DNA of 64,000 nt from Pratylenchus scribneri (Eukaryota > Nematoda > Chromadorea > Rhabditida > Pratylenchidae), in contig JAQSEB010000059.1 in assembly GCA_030063045.1 (NCBI GenBank), positions 5,394,001 to 5,458,000 on the forward strand, written 5' to 3'. The notes beneath the pieces are model-generated. The model was not told the DNA's origin. It did no database searches and saw only the letters and a list, made by a program, of their open reading frames with translations. The stretch's first letter is position 1. Every line of letters begins with the position of its first letter. The position numbers and the translations under genes are program-made. Shown one piece after another: positions 54,904 through 64,000 of this stretch.

Positions 54904-55767
54904 TCAAAAAATGCATTCCCTTTTCTCATCCTGCAATTTCCATTTAATTAATTAATAATTTAATTAATTTAACCTCAAATGTTGATTGCAAATTCACCGT
55001 CCCAATGTCCAACCATTCATTTGCTTTCGGTTCCTCAGCAATTATGAATTTTTTTGGCACCAAAAATTTAATTTTTCGATGGCAGGGCTATTTGAATGAA
55101 TTATTTCTATTATTCCCCTCAAAATTAATTCAAACCGTGTGACCATCATTACCTAAAAATTAAATTAAAAAATAAAATTGTAATGAATAACGCACAATCT
55201 GTCCACAAATAGAGGACTGGGTCAATGTCTTCATTAAAAAGGGGAATTCATTCAAATATTGCCTACGGGCAAATTCATTCATTACCCGTCAATTCCCTTG
55301 TGTATCCATTCAATTTGAATGCTCCATTTGCATCCACGAATTTCTCATCCAACTTTAAAAGATGAATTTAATATTTAATGAATTTAATTTACCGTAAATC
55401 CTCTATTACTAGCCCCTCCCCCTCTATAAGAAGCCCCCTCGGAGGTCCTTGAAAATTAGTATCCCTGCCCTGGGGCAACTAATTGATGATTTACGGTTGA
55501 ATCGGGGGATATTTGCTTTACCGTATCATCTGGGTCTGGTCCAGTGTCAATGTCCACAATTCGCACTTTCGTTGAATTGCTCAATGCCGGCACATGCCCA
55601 CAAATGAATCGGCCACTCACCGCCACTCTTTAATAAAACAATTCATTGTTCCTTCTCAATTCCATTCCTAATTCGTACCCTTGTTTTCGCATTCCAAAGG
55701 CACCGCCGATGAGCATCAAAAGGAAAATGCCTCCAGCAAATAAAATTGGAAATGATGAATTCGGCAT
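54904..55767 (-). CDS. Transthyretin-like (TTL/TTR-52 type) secreted protein 1
   Basis: Nematode-specific family of secreted extracellular proteins. Signal peptide or anchor MPNSSFPILFAGGIFLLMLI, then VAVSGRFICGHVPALSNSTK, VRIVDIDTGPDPDD (the family's D.DTGPDPDD block), DEKFVDANGAFKLNGYTREL, EDIDPVLYLWTDCNDGHT and PCHRKIKFLVPKKFI after short introns. Conserved Cys residues (FICG, TDC, PCHRK, REC) are present. Apparent in-frame stops at 55175 and 55118 fall inside introns (donors GTGCGT and GTTTGA). Middle exon (about 55395-55440) is less certain. Confidence 0.85.
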
Positions 55768-56224
55768 TTTCTCAAAAATAAAAAGCAAATTTACTGGAAA
55801 TATTTAATTGTTGAGGGAATTAATGGATTGCTTTGGGGGATGAGTCAATTTGGGGAGGAGGAGGTTGGCGCTGATTGGCAGCACACAAAAATGGCCCCAA
55901 TTAATCAGCCAACCAAAATGATGGCCAACTGACTTTGGGTTTTGGTTTCTCGTCTCTGCCCCCAATTCCCATCAATTCACCAATGGAGGATGGCTTCTTC
56001 CCCTTATCATCATCGGTTGGCTCTGTTTTTGTGCATTAATTGGGCCAACCAATTGGCCTAACTTTTAATTCAACTTTCATCTTTCATCGACCATCTTTTC
56101 CACCCATCCATCCATCCACCACTAAATTGACTAATTGCCCAAAATTCATTCATTTTCCATTCTCGTCCATTCCATTATTCTTATCACAATTTAATTTTCC
56201 ATTTTTGAAGCCAAATTCGTCGGG
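55768..56224. promoter_or_regulatory. Shared upstream region of two transthyretin-like genes
   Basis: 457 nt between head-to-head genes; contains a CCATCCATCCATCC-type repeat near 56103-56118. Promoter role inferred. Confidence 0.4.
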
Positions 56225-57103
56225 ATGTCCTCCCTCTTCTCTTTTATTTCCATCATCTTTTTGTGCCTTCTTTTCCTTCTCAATGCCCAAAATTCGGCTT
56301 CAAATCAACTCGCGGAGAGCATTTCGACAAGAAGGTTGGACAAAAATGAATTATTTTGATCACTAATTATAACCAAAAAGCACCCGGGCCGAGGGCACTT
56401 TAATGTGCGGAAAGGCGGCGGCCAAAGGAGTTTATGTACGTTCATTTTGGAGTGGATTTATTTAACAATGAATTTGCCCTCTAGGTTCGTCTCTTCAAAA
56501 TCAATTCTGATGGTAATTTTGAGGGAATTGAGGGAAAGAATGTGGTATACTTTATATTTGCCCCAAAGAATTGAATGATGCTTTGGCAACGGCGGTCACA
56601 AATGAACAGGGAAAATTCATAATTGAGGTTGCCTTGCCAGAGGGGGTATCTAATAATTCTACAATAATTCACAGGGAAATACGGCCAATTACCAGGGGAC
56701 GGAAGGTAATAAATTGAGGAGGAAAAATTCTTTTGGACATTTATAATTATTGCAGCCAACATTGATCCGTTTCTCAAAATTTACCATAAATGCGATGATC
56801 CAGAGGGAAAGGTAAAAAGTGGCGATATACCTCTCAATCCTATATATTAAAATAGAAGGGATATCGTCGAATTACACTCCGTTATCCACGAGGTTGGCAT
56901 TGTCACACAAATCCCTTAAACTCATTCTAATTATTCAGAATATGTCACTTTGGGTCGAGTGCCACGCCGGAATTACAATGTTGGAATAATGTAAAAAATG
57001 AAATGGAATGGGAATTGGGGAATAATTCTGAATCCATTCATTCAGGAATGTTCAATTGCAATATCCAAGTGAGGCCAGAATTGATGAATTGAAAGGAATT
57101 TGA
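56225..57103 (+). CDS. Transthyretin-like secreted protein 2
   Basis: ATG 56225 gives a signal peptide (SFISIIFLCLLFLLNAQNSA). Then RAEGTLMCGKAAAKGVY, VRLFKINSD, ATAVTNEQGKFIIEVALPEG, ANIDPFLKIYHKCDDPEGKK, GYRRITLRYPREYVTLG and a C-terminal VQLQYPSEARIDELKGI. Seven short introns, all with GT/AG ends. The layout (GxLxCG, DanGxFxL-like, IxPxLKIYHxC) is diagnostic for the family. It is the divergent partner of the gene at 54904-55767. Confidence 0.9.
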
Positions 57104-57243
57104 GAAATGGATTTAACAATTTGCGAATGAATGAATGAATATATTTTTGGCATTTATTTAATTTGTGTTCAATAAAGAATATCACTTTTTGTTAGGCCAT
57201 TGTGATCATCAGAATATAGCCAATCTAAATAGGAAGGAATTAT

Positions 57244-58961
57244 TTAAAATAGGAAGGAAAGGAGGGAATGACCAAAGGCAAATAGGGCTTCAGGATTGGG
57301 CCAAGCAATGGAGTGCATCTGCAAAAATATGTACAAAACAATGATGGTGAATATTGTGTGGTCAAACTCACAGAATATAGTCCACCAGCCACCAATAAAC
57401 CTTCACAAAAATGATGGATTTAATTAATATTCCCCTCATTCACCTTGAATTGCAATCGACCCCAACTCAATTTGGTTGGCCCCTCTACTCCAACTTTTCC
57501 CTGTTCCATTGCAATTTGTGCCCGGTGCACTGCCTCTCGATTGCATGTCCTCCCATCGGCCAAAGTGAAATGGAAACCGAAACGGGCCAATTGTTGAAGT
57601 TTGCCTGAAAAACCATTCAGTCAAATATGGCATTGGTGATTCGAGGAGGTGAAGGAATTTTTCGTTTATTTAAGGGCTTTTTCCTAACCACATTAACAAA
57701 CCATAAACCAGTGGATAGAGCTGGTCAAGACGCATCAAACGGTATAATTTGTTATGGTTTGGTCAAAATTAAATGGGGTTTTAAACCGTCTCCACTTCAT
57801 CCCTTCCACCTCCCCCTCGATAATGGAAAGTACTGCTTTAGCCATTTTACTCACTTCCCCCATCCGTTTCACAGTCCAACTGAATGACGTGGGGTGGTTC
57901 CCTCTGTTCGGTGTACATCCATTCCCAGCTGTGCGCAATTCGATGGGGAATAAATTTGCATACAGGTTGGCCCCATGTGTGGCATTGGTGGATCATTATG
58001 CCCATATCCGGGGTGTACCAATGTGCCAATTTGGCCGCAATTGCCTCGAAGAATTGTTGCGTTTTTGGATTTGCACGCACAAAAAAGTTGGCTCCTTTGA
58101 TTGATGAGAGGTGAAATGCCCTCCGGGCCAATTTCCCTCCATTACCGTTCACCCATTCCGCCCTTTTGCTGTTATTTCCATGTCCAATTTGGTCGAATAA
58201 TAAATCGAATCCTGGCTCATCCTCAAACCCAATTTCGAATAAATTTCGACGCCAAAACTATGTCATATTTTCCATTAAAATTAATTAATTTTATTGCCCC
58301 ACTGTGTCCTGTTGCTGCATCCAAAATGATTTGCCCCTTTTGATGAGGGCAACGGCTAAATTGGCCCGAAAAAGATAAATTGTTTGATAGGCGCCTTCGG
58401 CAAAACTGAATGGCTTCTAAAAATGGAATTATTGGTGGGGAATTGAATGAGGGGAATGAACATAAAGTGAAGGAGTTGGCCAATGGAATTGCCGAATTTG
58501 TGGCCAATATTCCATCAAAACATCGCGTGATTTGGAATCCAAAGTGACAAAAATGAATCGTTCATGGACGCCGGGAAAAATTGCCGTATTGCAAAGAAAA
58601 TTGCTGCAGGAAAATTTTGGGTAAAATTGAAATGGAAAAGTGGGAAAAACAAAGTCATATTCAAGGCGAATTGGTTGAGCATTAAAATGGCTGGTGGCCG
58701 ATGCATTCCATCAATTTGGGCCAACAAATCCGAAAATTGCGGGGAATTTTCGATTGAGGCCAACGAAACACTGTGGCCATGCGTTTTGACATAATGGACG
58801 GCGGAAGTGGCACTACGGGTTTTGCGAAGGACCAAACTGTGGAAGGGGGAATTGTACTGAACGGAATTGGGGGATTGAGTACAGTCCAATGATGAACCAA
58901 AACAGATATGAACCATAGCAGCAAAGGCGATACAGGCTAGGGGGTAACAATCGTTTTGCAT
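57244..58961 (-). CDS. PF03407-type nucleotide-diphospho-sugar transferase
   Basis: N-terminal hydrophobic segment MQNDCYPLACIAFAAMVHIC fits a signal anchor. Family blocks on successive exons: AYQTIYLFRANLAVALIKRG then KSFWMQQQDT; EDEPGFDLLFDQIGHGN; LSSIKGANFFVRANPKTQQF; FEAIAAKLAHWYTPDMGIMI; and VCKFIPHRIAHSWEWMYTEQ with PPHVIQLDCETDG. The acceptor-sugar DxD-type region reads QQD here, as in many nematode members. Several introns were not resolved exactly, and the C-terminal exons (57244-57720; SIAWPNPEALFAFG) are tentative. Likely a Golgi enzyme. Confidence 0.75.
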
Positions 58962-59034
58962 AATTGCTGGGCAGAATCATTTGGAGTTTGCCTTTAGAAT
59001 AATGCCCAAACCTTACAATAACAACAGTAATCTT

Positions 59035-59583
59035 TTATATTTTTGGTGGAACTCGCCTTTTCAATTCCTCCTCATTTTCATTTGTTGGCCTCCTCCTCCT
59101 TTCCTGTTGTTCCCTTCCAACATTTTGGGTGGATGTTGTGGCCCCTTTCCCATGTTTATTATTGTTTTTGTCCAACAAATCGTCTTCCTCTTTATCTTGA
59201 TTGGATAGACTCGGTGTTGGCTTTTGTTGGAGTGGTGGCCGAATATTATTGTTGCGATGAACAATTGTTGTGGCCGCCGTCATTTTCTTTCCTTGGAATG
59301 GTGAAGGAGAGGGAATAATTCGAGAAGGAAATGTGCGTCGTACAAATAATATAAACCACCCAAACCCATCACCAAAAAGAGACGAATCATCATCATTCCA
59401 TTTGATTTGCCCCTTTTGCGGATTGCGCAAAAGGTTGTGGACTATTCGATTACCCTTTTCTCCATTCCACCGCAGACAACAAAACAGGGAAGAAGGAAGG
59501 AGGGGGTAAAGGAAGGAAGGATTCACACAAATCAATGCGCGGAGTAATGGAGGAGGAGAACACCCACCCAAAACATTCGCCAT
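59035..59583 (-). CDS. Unidentified basic/Asn-rich open frame
   Basis: Open frame of 182 codons; the second half (KKMTAATTIVHRNNNIRPPL, SNQDKEEDDLLDKNNNKHGK, RRRRPTNENEEELKRR) has the charged, Asn-rich look of real nematode coding sequence, the first half less so. No family recognised; upstream exons may lie in 59584-60208. Confidence 0.35.
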   Translation of the reverse strand: MANVLGGCSPPPLLRALICVNPSFLYPLLPSSLFCCLRWNGEKGNRIVHNLLRNPQKGQIKWNDDDSSLFGDGFGWFILFVRRTFPSRIIPSPSPFQGKKMTAATTIVHRNNNIRPPLQQKPTPSLSNQDKEEDDLLDKNNNKHGKGATTSTQNVGREQQERRRRPTNENEEELKRRVPPKI

Positions 59584-60237
59584 TCCCAGTCAATTAAATG
59601 ATCCCAATTCCCGACCAATCTTTCCATTTTTGTGGAAGGAAGGTGGCCATTTTCAAAGGTAAAATGGGCAATTAAGGATGAATGAATGGAATTGGCCGAA
59701 TTTCGGGGGACAAATGAAGGATTTTTGATGGAAAATGGACGACCGACTATGATCCGCCCTGAGGACATGAAAATGTGAAGATTCAAAGGGGAGCGAGGGA
59801 GGGAGGATTGTCGGATTTGCGCCATTGCCCCCGGCCCCCCTCCCACCATTCCATTCCCCATTGGGTCAATCCCCCCATGTGCTTGAATTTTGTGCACGGA
59901 TTGAAGTGAAAATAGTGAAAAAAACCGGATGGATTGAATTGAGAAGAGAATGGACGCACTTTTATGCATAAAATATTCCGGCATATTTCTCAAAATTGTT
60001 TATGTTGGTCAGCACAAAATAAATTTAAAATTGGAAATGAAAAGAACACAGAATGATGATATGGAAATTGGGGAAAAGGTTTAAATGGATTGTACGCATT
60101 TTGGGTGGTAAACAAAAGGTCAAAGGATAGATGTTGGTGGAAATCATCGATGGATTCATTCATCTTTTTGGGTGGATAGAAGCCGGCAAATTCAAACAAA
60201 GCATTCATGAATAAAAATCACCCATCATAATCCGGAA
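59584..60237. other. Region with unassigned open frames
   Basis: Two minus-strand frames (59584-59993 and 59990-60208) are open but show no domain, and intron signals are unclear. May be exons of the gene at 59035-59583 or non-coding. Confidence 0.3.
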
Positions 60238-60574
<337 letters not shown>

Positions 60575-60729
60575 TTTTGAATTATTTTTATGTATAATTT
60601 AATGCAATTATTTCTATAAAATTGTGTTGGATTGAAAAATGAATTAAAAATAAAAATGAAAATAAAAACAATTAAAATATTCAAATGTAAATAAATATAA
60701 AATTAATAATTTATTCAAATAATTTATTA

Positions 60730-63233
60730 TTAAATTCTCTGTAATATATGAACGGTGCCAAATTTGAGATATTCATTTGGGGTGAACGGAATGAAGAATG
60801 CACGGAATAGAGGATGGGATTGGGCCGAAATTAGCATTGGACGTTGGATGATGGACACAAATTGGGGCTAAATATTAAAATTAAAATGGGAATTAATGAT
60901 GAATGGATTTAATGGATGGAATGGAATGAATCTATTCCCAAATTTGGTATCCCTAATCATTTTATTTGATTCTTATTAGCCAATTTTGTTTGTTTTTATC
61001 TCCTCTTCTTCCCTTTCCCTATTCCAGGGTGGAAGATGCAGTTTAACTAAAATTCCCATTTGAAATTATTCATTTTGGCGTTCCATTTAAAACTATTCAT
61101 CATTCCATCATTGTGAATTATTCCCATTTTTAATTTTACCATTTTTGAATATTCTGGTTCCAATTTTGTTGGTTTTGGCCCATCAAAATCCACCAAAAAA
61201 TTGCACAATTCAATTCTATTAATATAATGCGATGGTTCCTCCTTGTTTTGGTCATTTTGATCCATTGGAATTTGTTTTGTAATTTCCATAGTTTCATTTC
61301 CTTTTGCGAATTTGCCCGGCAATAATCCCCGGAATTCACTTCTAACAAAGAATAATTCACTTTTGACCAAATTGCCGTTAATATTAAATTCAGGCAGGAA
61401 AAATGAGGAGGGGAATCGATGCCATTCTTTGCCAACACAAATTCGAATTGGATTATTCTTGAAAAATAAAATATATAATTAATTTAGTGAGGGACTAACC
61501 GTAATATTCATTCGTAAATGTCCGCCTGCAATTTTCTCATTAAATTCTTTGTAAACTTCGATGGCACCGGAATAATTTCGATGCAATGAAATTGTCCGGG
61601 AAAGGCTGGCCAAAATAAAAATTGAAAGCAAAGAAATTGTAAAGAAAATTGGCAATCGTCGATGAATTTGTGATGGAATGCACCGATAAATGGCATCAAT
61701 TGAGAGGGCGGCCAAAAGGCAAATATGCGGATAAATTGGATACATAAAACGTTCCTTTAATTAATTAATTAATTAAATTAATATTTAATTGTTTTAACCT
61801 CTTTATGCGGTTGTAAAATGAATGTAATAAACCAAAATGAGGCAGCCAAATAAATTAACAAAATTGGCCTAAATTGATTCCATCCACTGAAATCCCATCC
61901 TAAATTAATTAATAATTAATTTTATTATTATTAATTTTAATTTACCTTTTATCCATCCAAATTTTGTCGGTTGACCATCTTTCCTTCGTTTTTCATCATC
62001 TAATTTGAAATGGAAAATAATTGAGGCAATTGGAATTGAAATCATTGCCAAAGGAAAGGCAAAATTGAAATTTAGGAATAAATTCACAAAATAAAATGAA
62101 GCGGGTTCAACACTAAAATGAATTATAAAAATTAATTAATTAAATTAATCAAACCCATAAAGATTTGGTCCATTTGATGAAAAAATATTATAAATGATAA
62201 TATTGAATGGGGCAATCACCGGACGGCCAAAAAATTTTGAGTCAATTGAAAAAAGGCAGCCAAGAATGGTGAAGCCGGAAATAATTGAATAAATAATAAA
62301 TTTGGTGGCCAATTGTTTTGGCCTAATTGCAAAAGCCTCAATGACCAATGGAAGACCGAGAAGGGCGGCAAATGGCCATCCAATCAATGCACTGATGGCA
62401 ACAAATAAAATTGACAAAAAACTGAATTTTTGGACGGAATTAATTAATTAATTAAATTTATTTTACTTACAATTTCTCTCGTAAATAGAAGGAAATTGAA
62501 ATGGAATTAAAAACCTTAAAATTAAATTGGATTTTAAAATGGAATTAAAAATCAATAAAGAACCATGCTGAATGAGGAAGGCAAAAAAGCACAACTTGAA
62601 TTGAACATTGCAGTGGAGAATAGGCTAAAAAGAACGAATGAACGGCCAATTGAATTGCCAAAACGGGAACAAATTGTTCGATAAAGAAATAATTCAGAAA
62701 TTAGTGTCACAAAACTGAATAAAAAATAAATAAATTAATTAATTTTGGACACAAACCCAATGAAGAATCGAAGGCCGAAAAACAAAGCCATTTTTGAATG
62801 TTGAAATAATGGCAAAAACAATGGATAAGGAAGGGCATATAAACAAATGTAAAGCCAAGAACTGAAAAATTTAAATTAAGTGAATTAATAATTAAATAAT
62901 GATTAACCGAATTGCATAAATTGGTGAATATTCCCACGTTTGGAAGCCATTGCCAAACAATAAAAGGTGCAAAGGCTCCCAATAGTTGTAAACTTCATCA
63001 CAATCCGAAATTAAACTCCACCATGAGGCGGATAGACGCATGGAAAATAAAAGCTTAAAAGCCAAAATAAATTCCATCAAATTGTTGGTAATAAATGCCT
63101 TGAAAATTGTGGATGTGGTTGGGGCCCATTCAGTATCATATTTTCCTTCATTTTCTTCAATTTGACTTGTTTTTGTATTCTTCGGTTTGTCAATTTTCTT
63201 TTGTAATAAAAGATTCCTTGGTAATTTTCTCAT
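60730..63233 (-). CDS. ALG9: ALG9 alpha-1,2-mannosyltransferase
   Basis: ER multi-spanning enzyme that adds mannose from dolichol-P-mannose to the lipid-linked oligosaccharide. Blocks in order: SDCDEVYNYWEPLHLLLFGN, GFQTWEYSPIYAIR, many hydrophobic spans, ISALIGWPFAALLGLPLVIE, FFGRPVIAPFNIIIYNIFSS, NGPNLYGFD, YPHICLLAALSIDAIY, VRSEFRGLLPGKFAKGNETM, DQNDQNKEEPSHYINRIELC and the last exon LFRAFFIPFTPNEYLKFGTV. The DE pair in the first luminal loop (catalytic in the GT22 family) is kept. About a dozen short introns. Stop TAA at 60730-60732. Confidence 0.93.
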
Positions 63234-63392
63234 TCTATTACGAGATTAAAAGATTTTTAAATTATATTCAAAATTATTTAAATGAAAAAAATCAATCAAT
63301 CAATTTTTGTTGTAAAATATTCAAACATTTATCAATCAATAAAATGAATAATAAAATTAATAAAACAATTAATTGTATTTAAACATTCTCTC

Positions 63393-64000
63393 TCAATTTA
63401 ATGTTGCTTCTTTAAATAATAAATCCTTCAATGATTTTAATGAATTCGATGCTCTCTTTCCATATTCCATCGCATTTGATTGGTTTTTCATTGTCTCAAT
63501 AAAATCCTAAAAAATAAAATATTTAAATTAAATTGAATTATTTCACCTGAATAACTTTTTCATTGGAATCATCCAATGAAATTGTCGTCTTCCAATCCGG
63601 GTAAATCAAACGATATAGCCGAATTGTGTTCGCCGCATTCATTAAACTGAATTAATTAATTTAATTAAAATATTTTTAAATGGCAAATCAACCTTCCTTT
63701 GGATGAAAAGAAGCTCAAAAGTTCATGGATTTGACCATTAATTAACATATAAATTGTCAAAGGGCCAAAATGCCTGGTTGAATGTAGAATATCCAATTTT
63801 TCTTCTTGTATTGTCCATTCAAAAATGCATTTACATAACTAAAATAATTTTATTTATGAATTAATCCATTAAAAATTACCTCAACAAATTTTGGATGGTC
63901 CGGTTCATAAAAATAACTTGCCCAATCCAAAACGAACACATGCTCATTTTCGGAAAGGGCGTGCTGAATTTAAGCAGTAAAAATAATTTTAAAAATAAAC
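63393..64000 (-). CDS. Partial gene, C-terminal part
   Basis: At least four exons (63958-63880, 63838-63700, 63645-63548, 63507-63393) read EHVFVLDWASYFYEPDHPKF, CKCIFEWTIQEEKLDILHST, RLYRLIYPDWKTTISLDDSN and the C-terminus ASNSLKSLKDLLFKEATLN. Helical, without membrane segments; reminiscent of an alpha-solenoid end, but I cannot name it. The 5' part is off the window. Ends 160 nt upstream of ALG9 on the same strand. Confidence 0.65.

Noticed and set aside
54904..55767. Stop codons breaking the first transthyretin-like gene
   Set aside because: They fall in short introns with donors GTGCGT and GTTTGA; the joined frame matches the family.

Overview
The window is eukaryotic nuclear DNA, almost certainly from a nematode. 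Genes are AT-rich, with many 40-60 nt introns having GT..TTTTAG or TTTCAG ends. Two transthyretin-like genes and a PF03407 glycosyltransferase of nematode type are present, and same-strand genes are packed 120-250 nt apart as in nematode operons. I cannot name the species.

Left host part (1-27060). Plus strand: RCC1, a Disabled PTB adaptor and CDC14. A minus-strand partial gene opens the window. Minus strand from 11 to 23 kb: DNAJB11-type ER chaperone, glucosidase II beta, LSM2, TSEN34, ATG4, CCDC86 and TECR. The last six are spaced like an operon. Four degenerate tRNA-like Pol III elements and a 97-bp tandem repeat lie at 10.6-15.7 kb. A TRUB2-like gene starts at 23352 on the plus strand; one of its introns holds about 2.4 kb of a 19-bp minisatellite with a 969-bp higher-order repeat.

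Inserted element (27061-54638, 27578 bp). The last TRUB exon is interrupted. The 6-mer GGTCGA ends the left flank (27055-27060) and begins the right flank (54639-54644), next to matching inverted ends (CTACATATCCCAATGAC...). The TRUB reading frame stays open after GGTCGA on the right side to a stop at 54789. The element is a Polinton/Maverick. It carries protein-primed DNA polymerase B, DDE integrase with chromodomain-like tail, FtsK/A32-type ATPase, adenain-like protease, major capsid, penton-like and core-like proteins. It is unusually long because of accessory genes: a PRP19-like WD40 protein without U-box, cysteine-finger proteins, a Cys-Pro repeat membrane protein, a zinc-knuckle/acidic protein, a small type I membrane protein, an F-box plus RING-like protein, and a stand-alone PAZ-domain protein beside the ATPase. 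The PAZ protein suggests, as inference, that the element interferes with or uses small-RNA pathways.

Right host part (54645-64000). The displaced TRUB tail is followed by two head-to-head transthyretin-like genes, a PF03407 nucleotide-sugar transferase, an unassigned stretch, and then SERP1/RAMP4, ALG9 and a partial gene, closely spaced on the minus strand (second candidate operon).

All exon joins were made by eye from splice signals and family conservation; no search was run.
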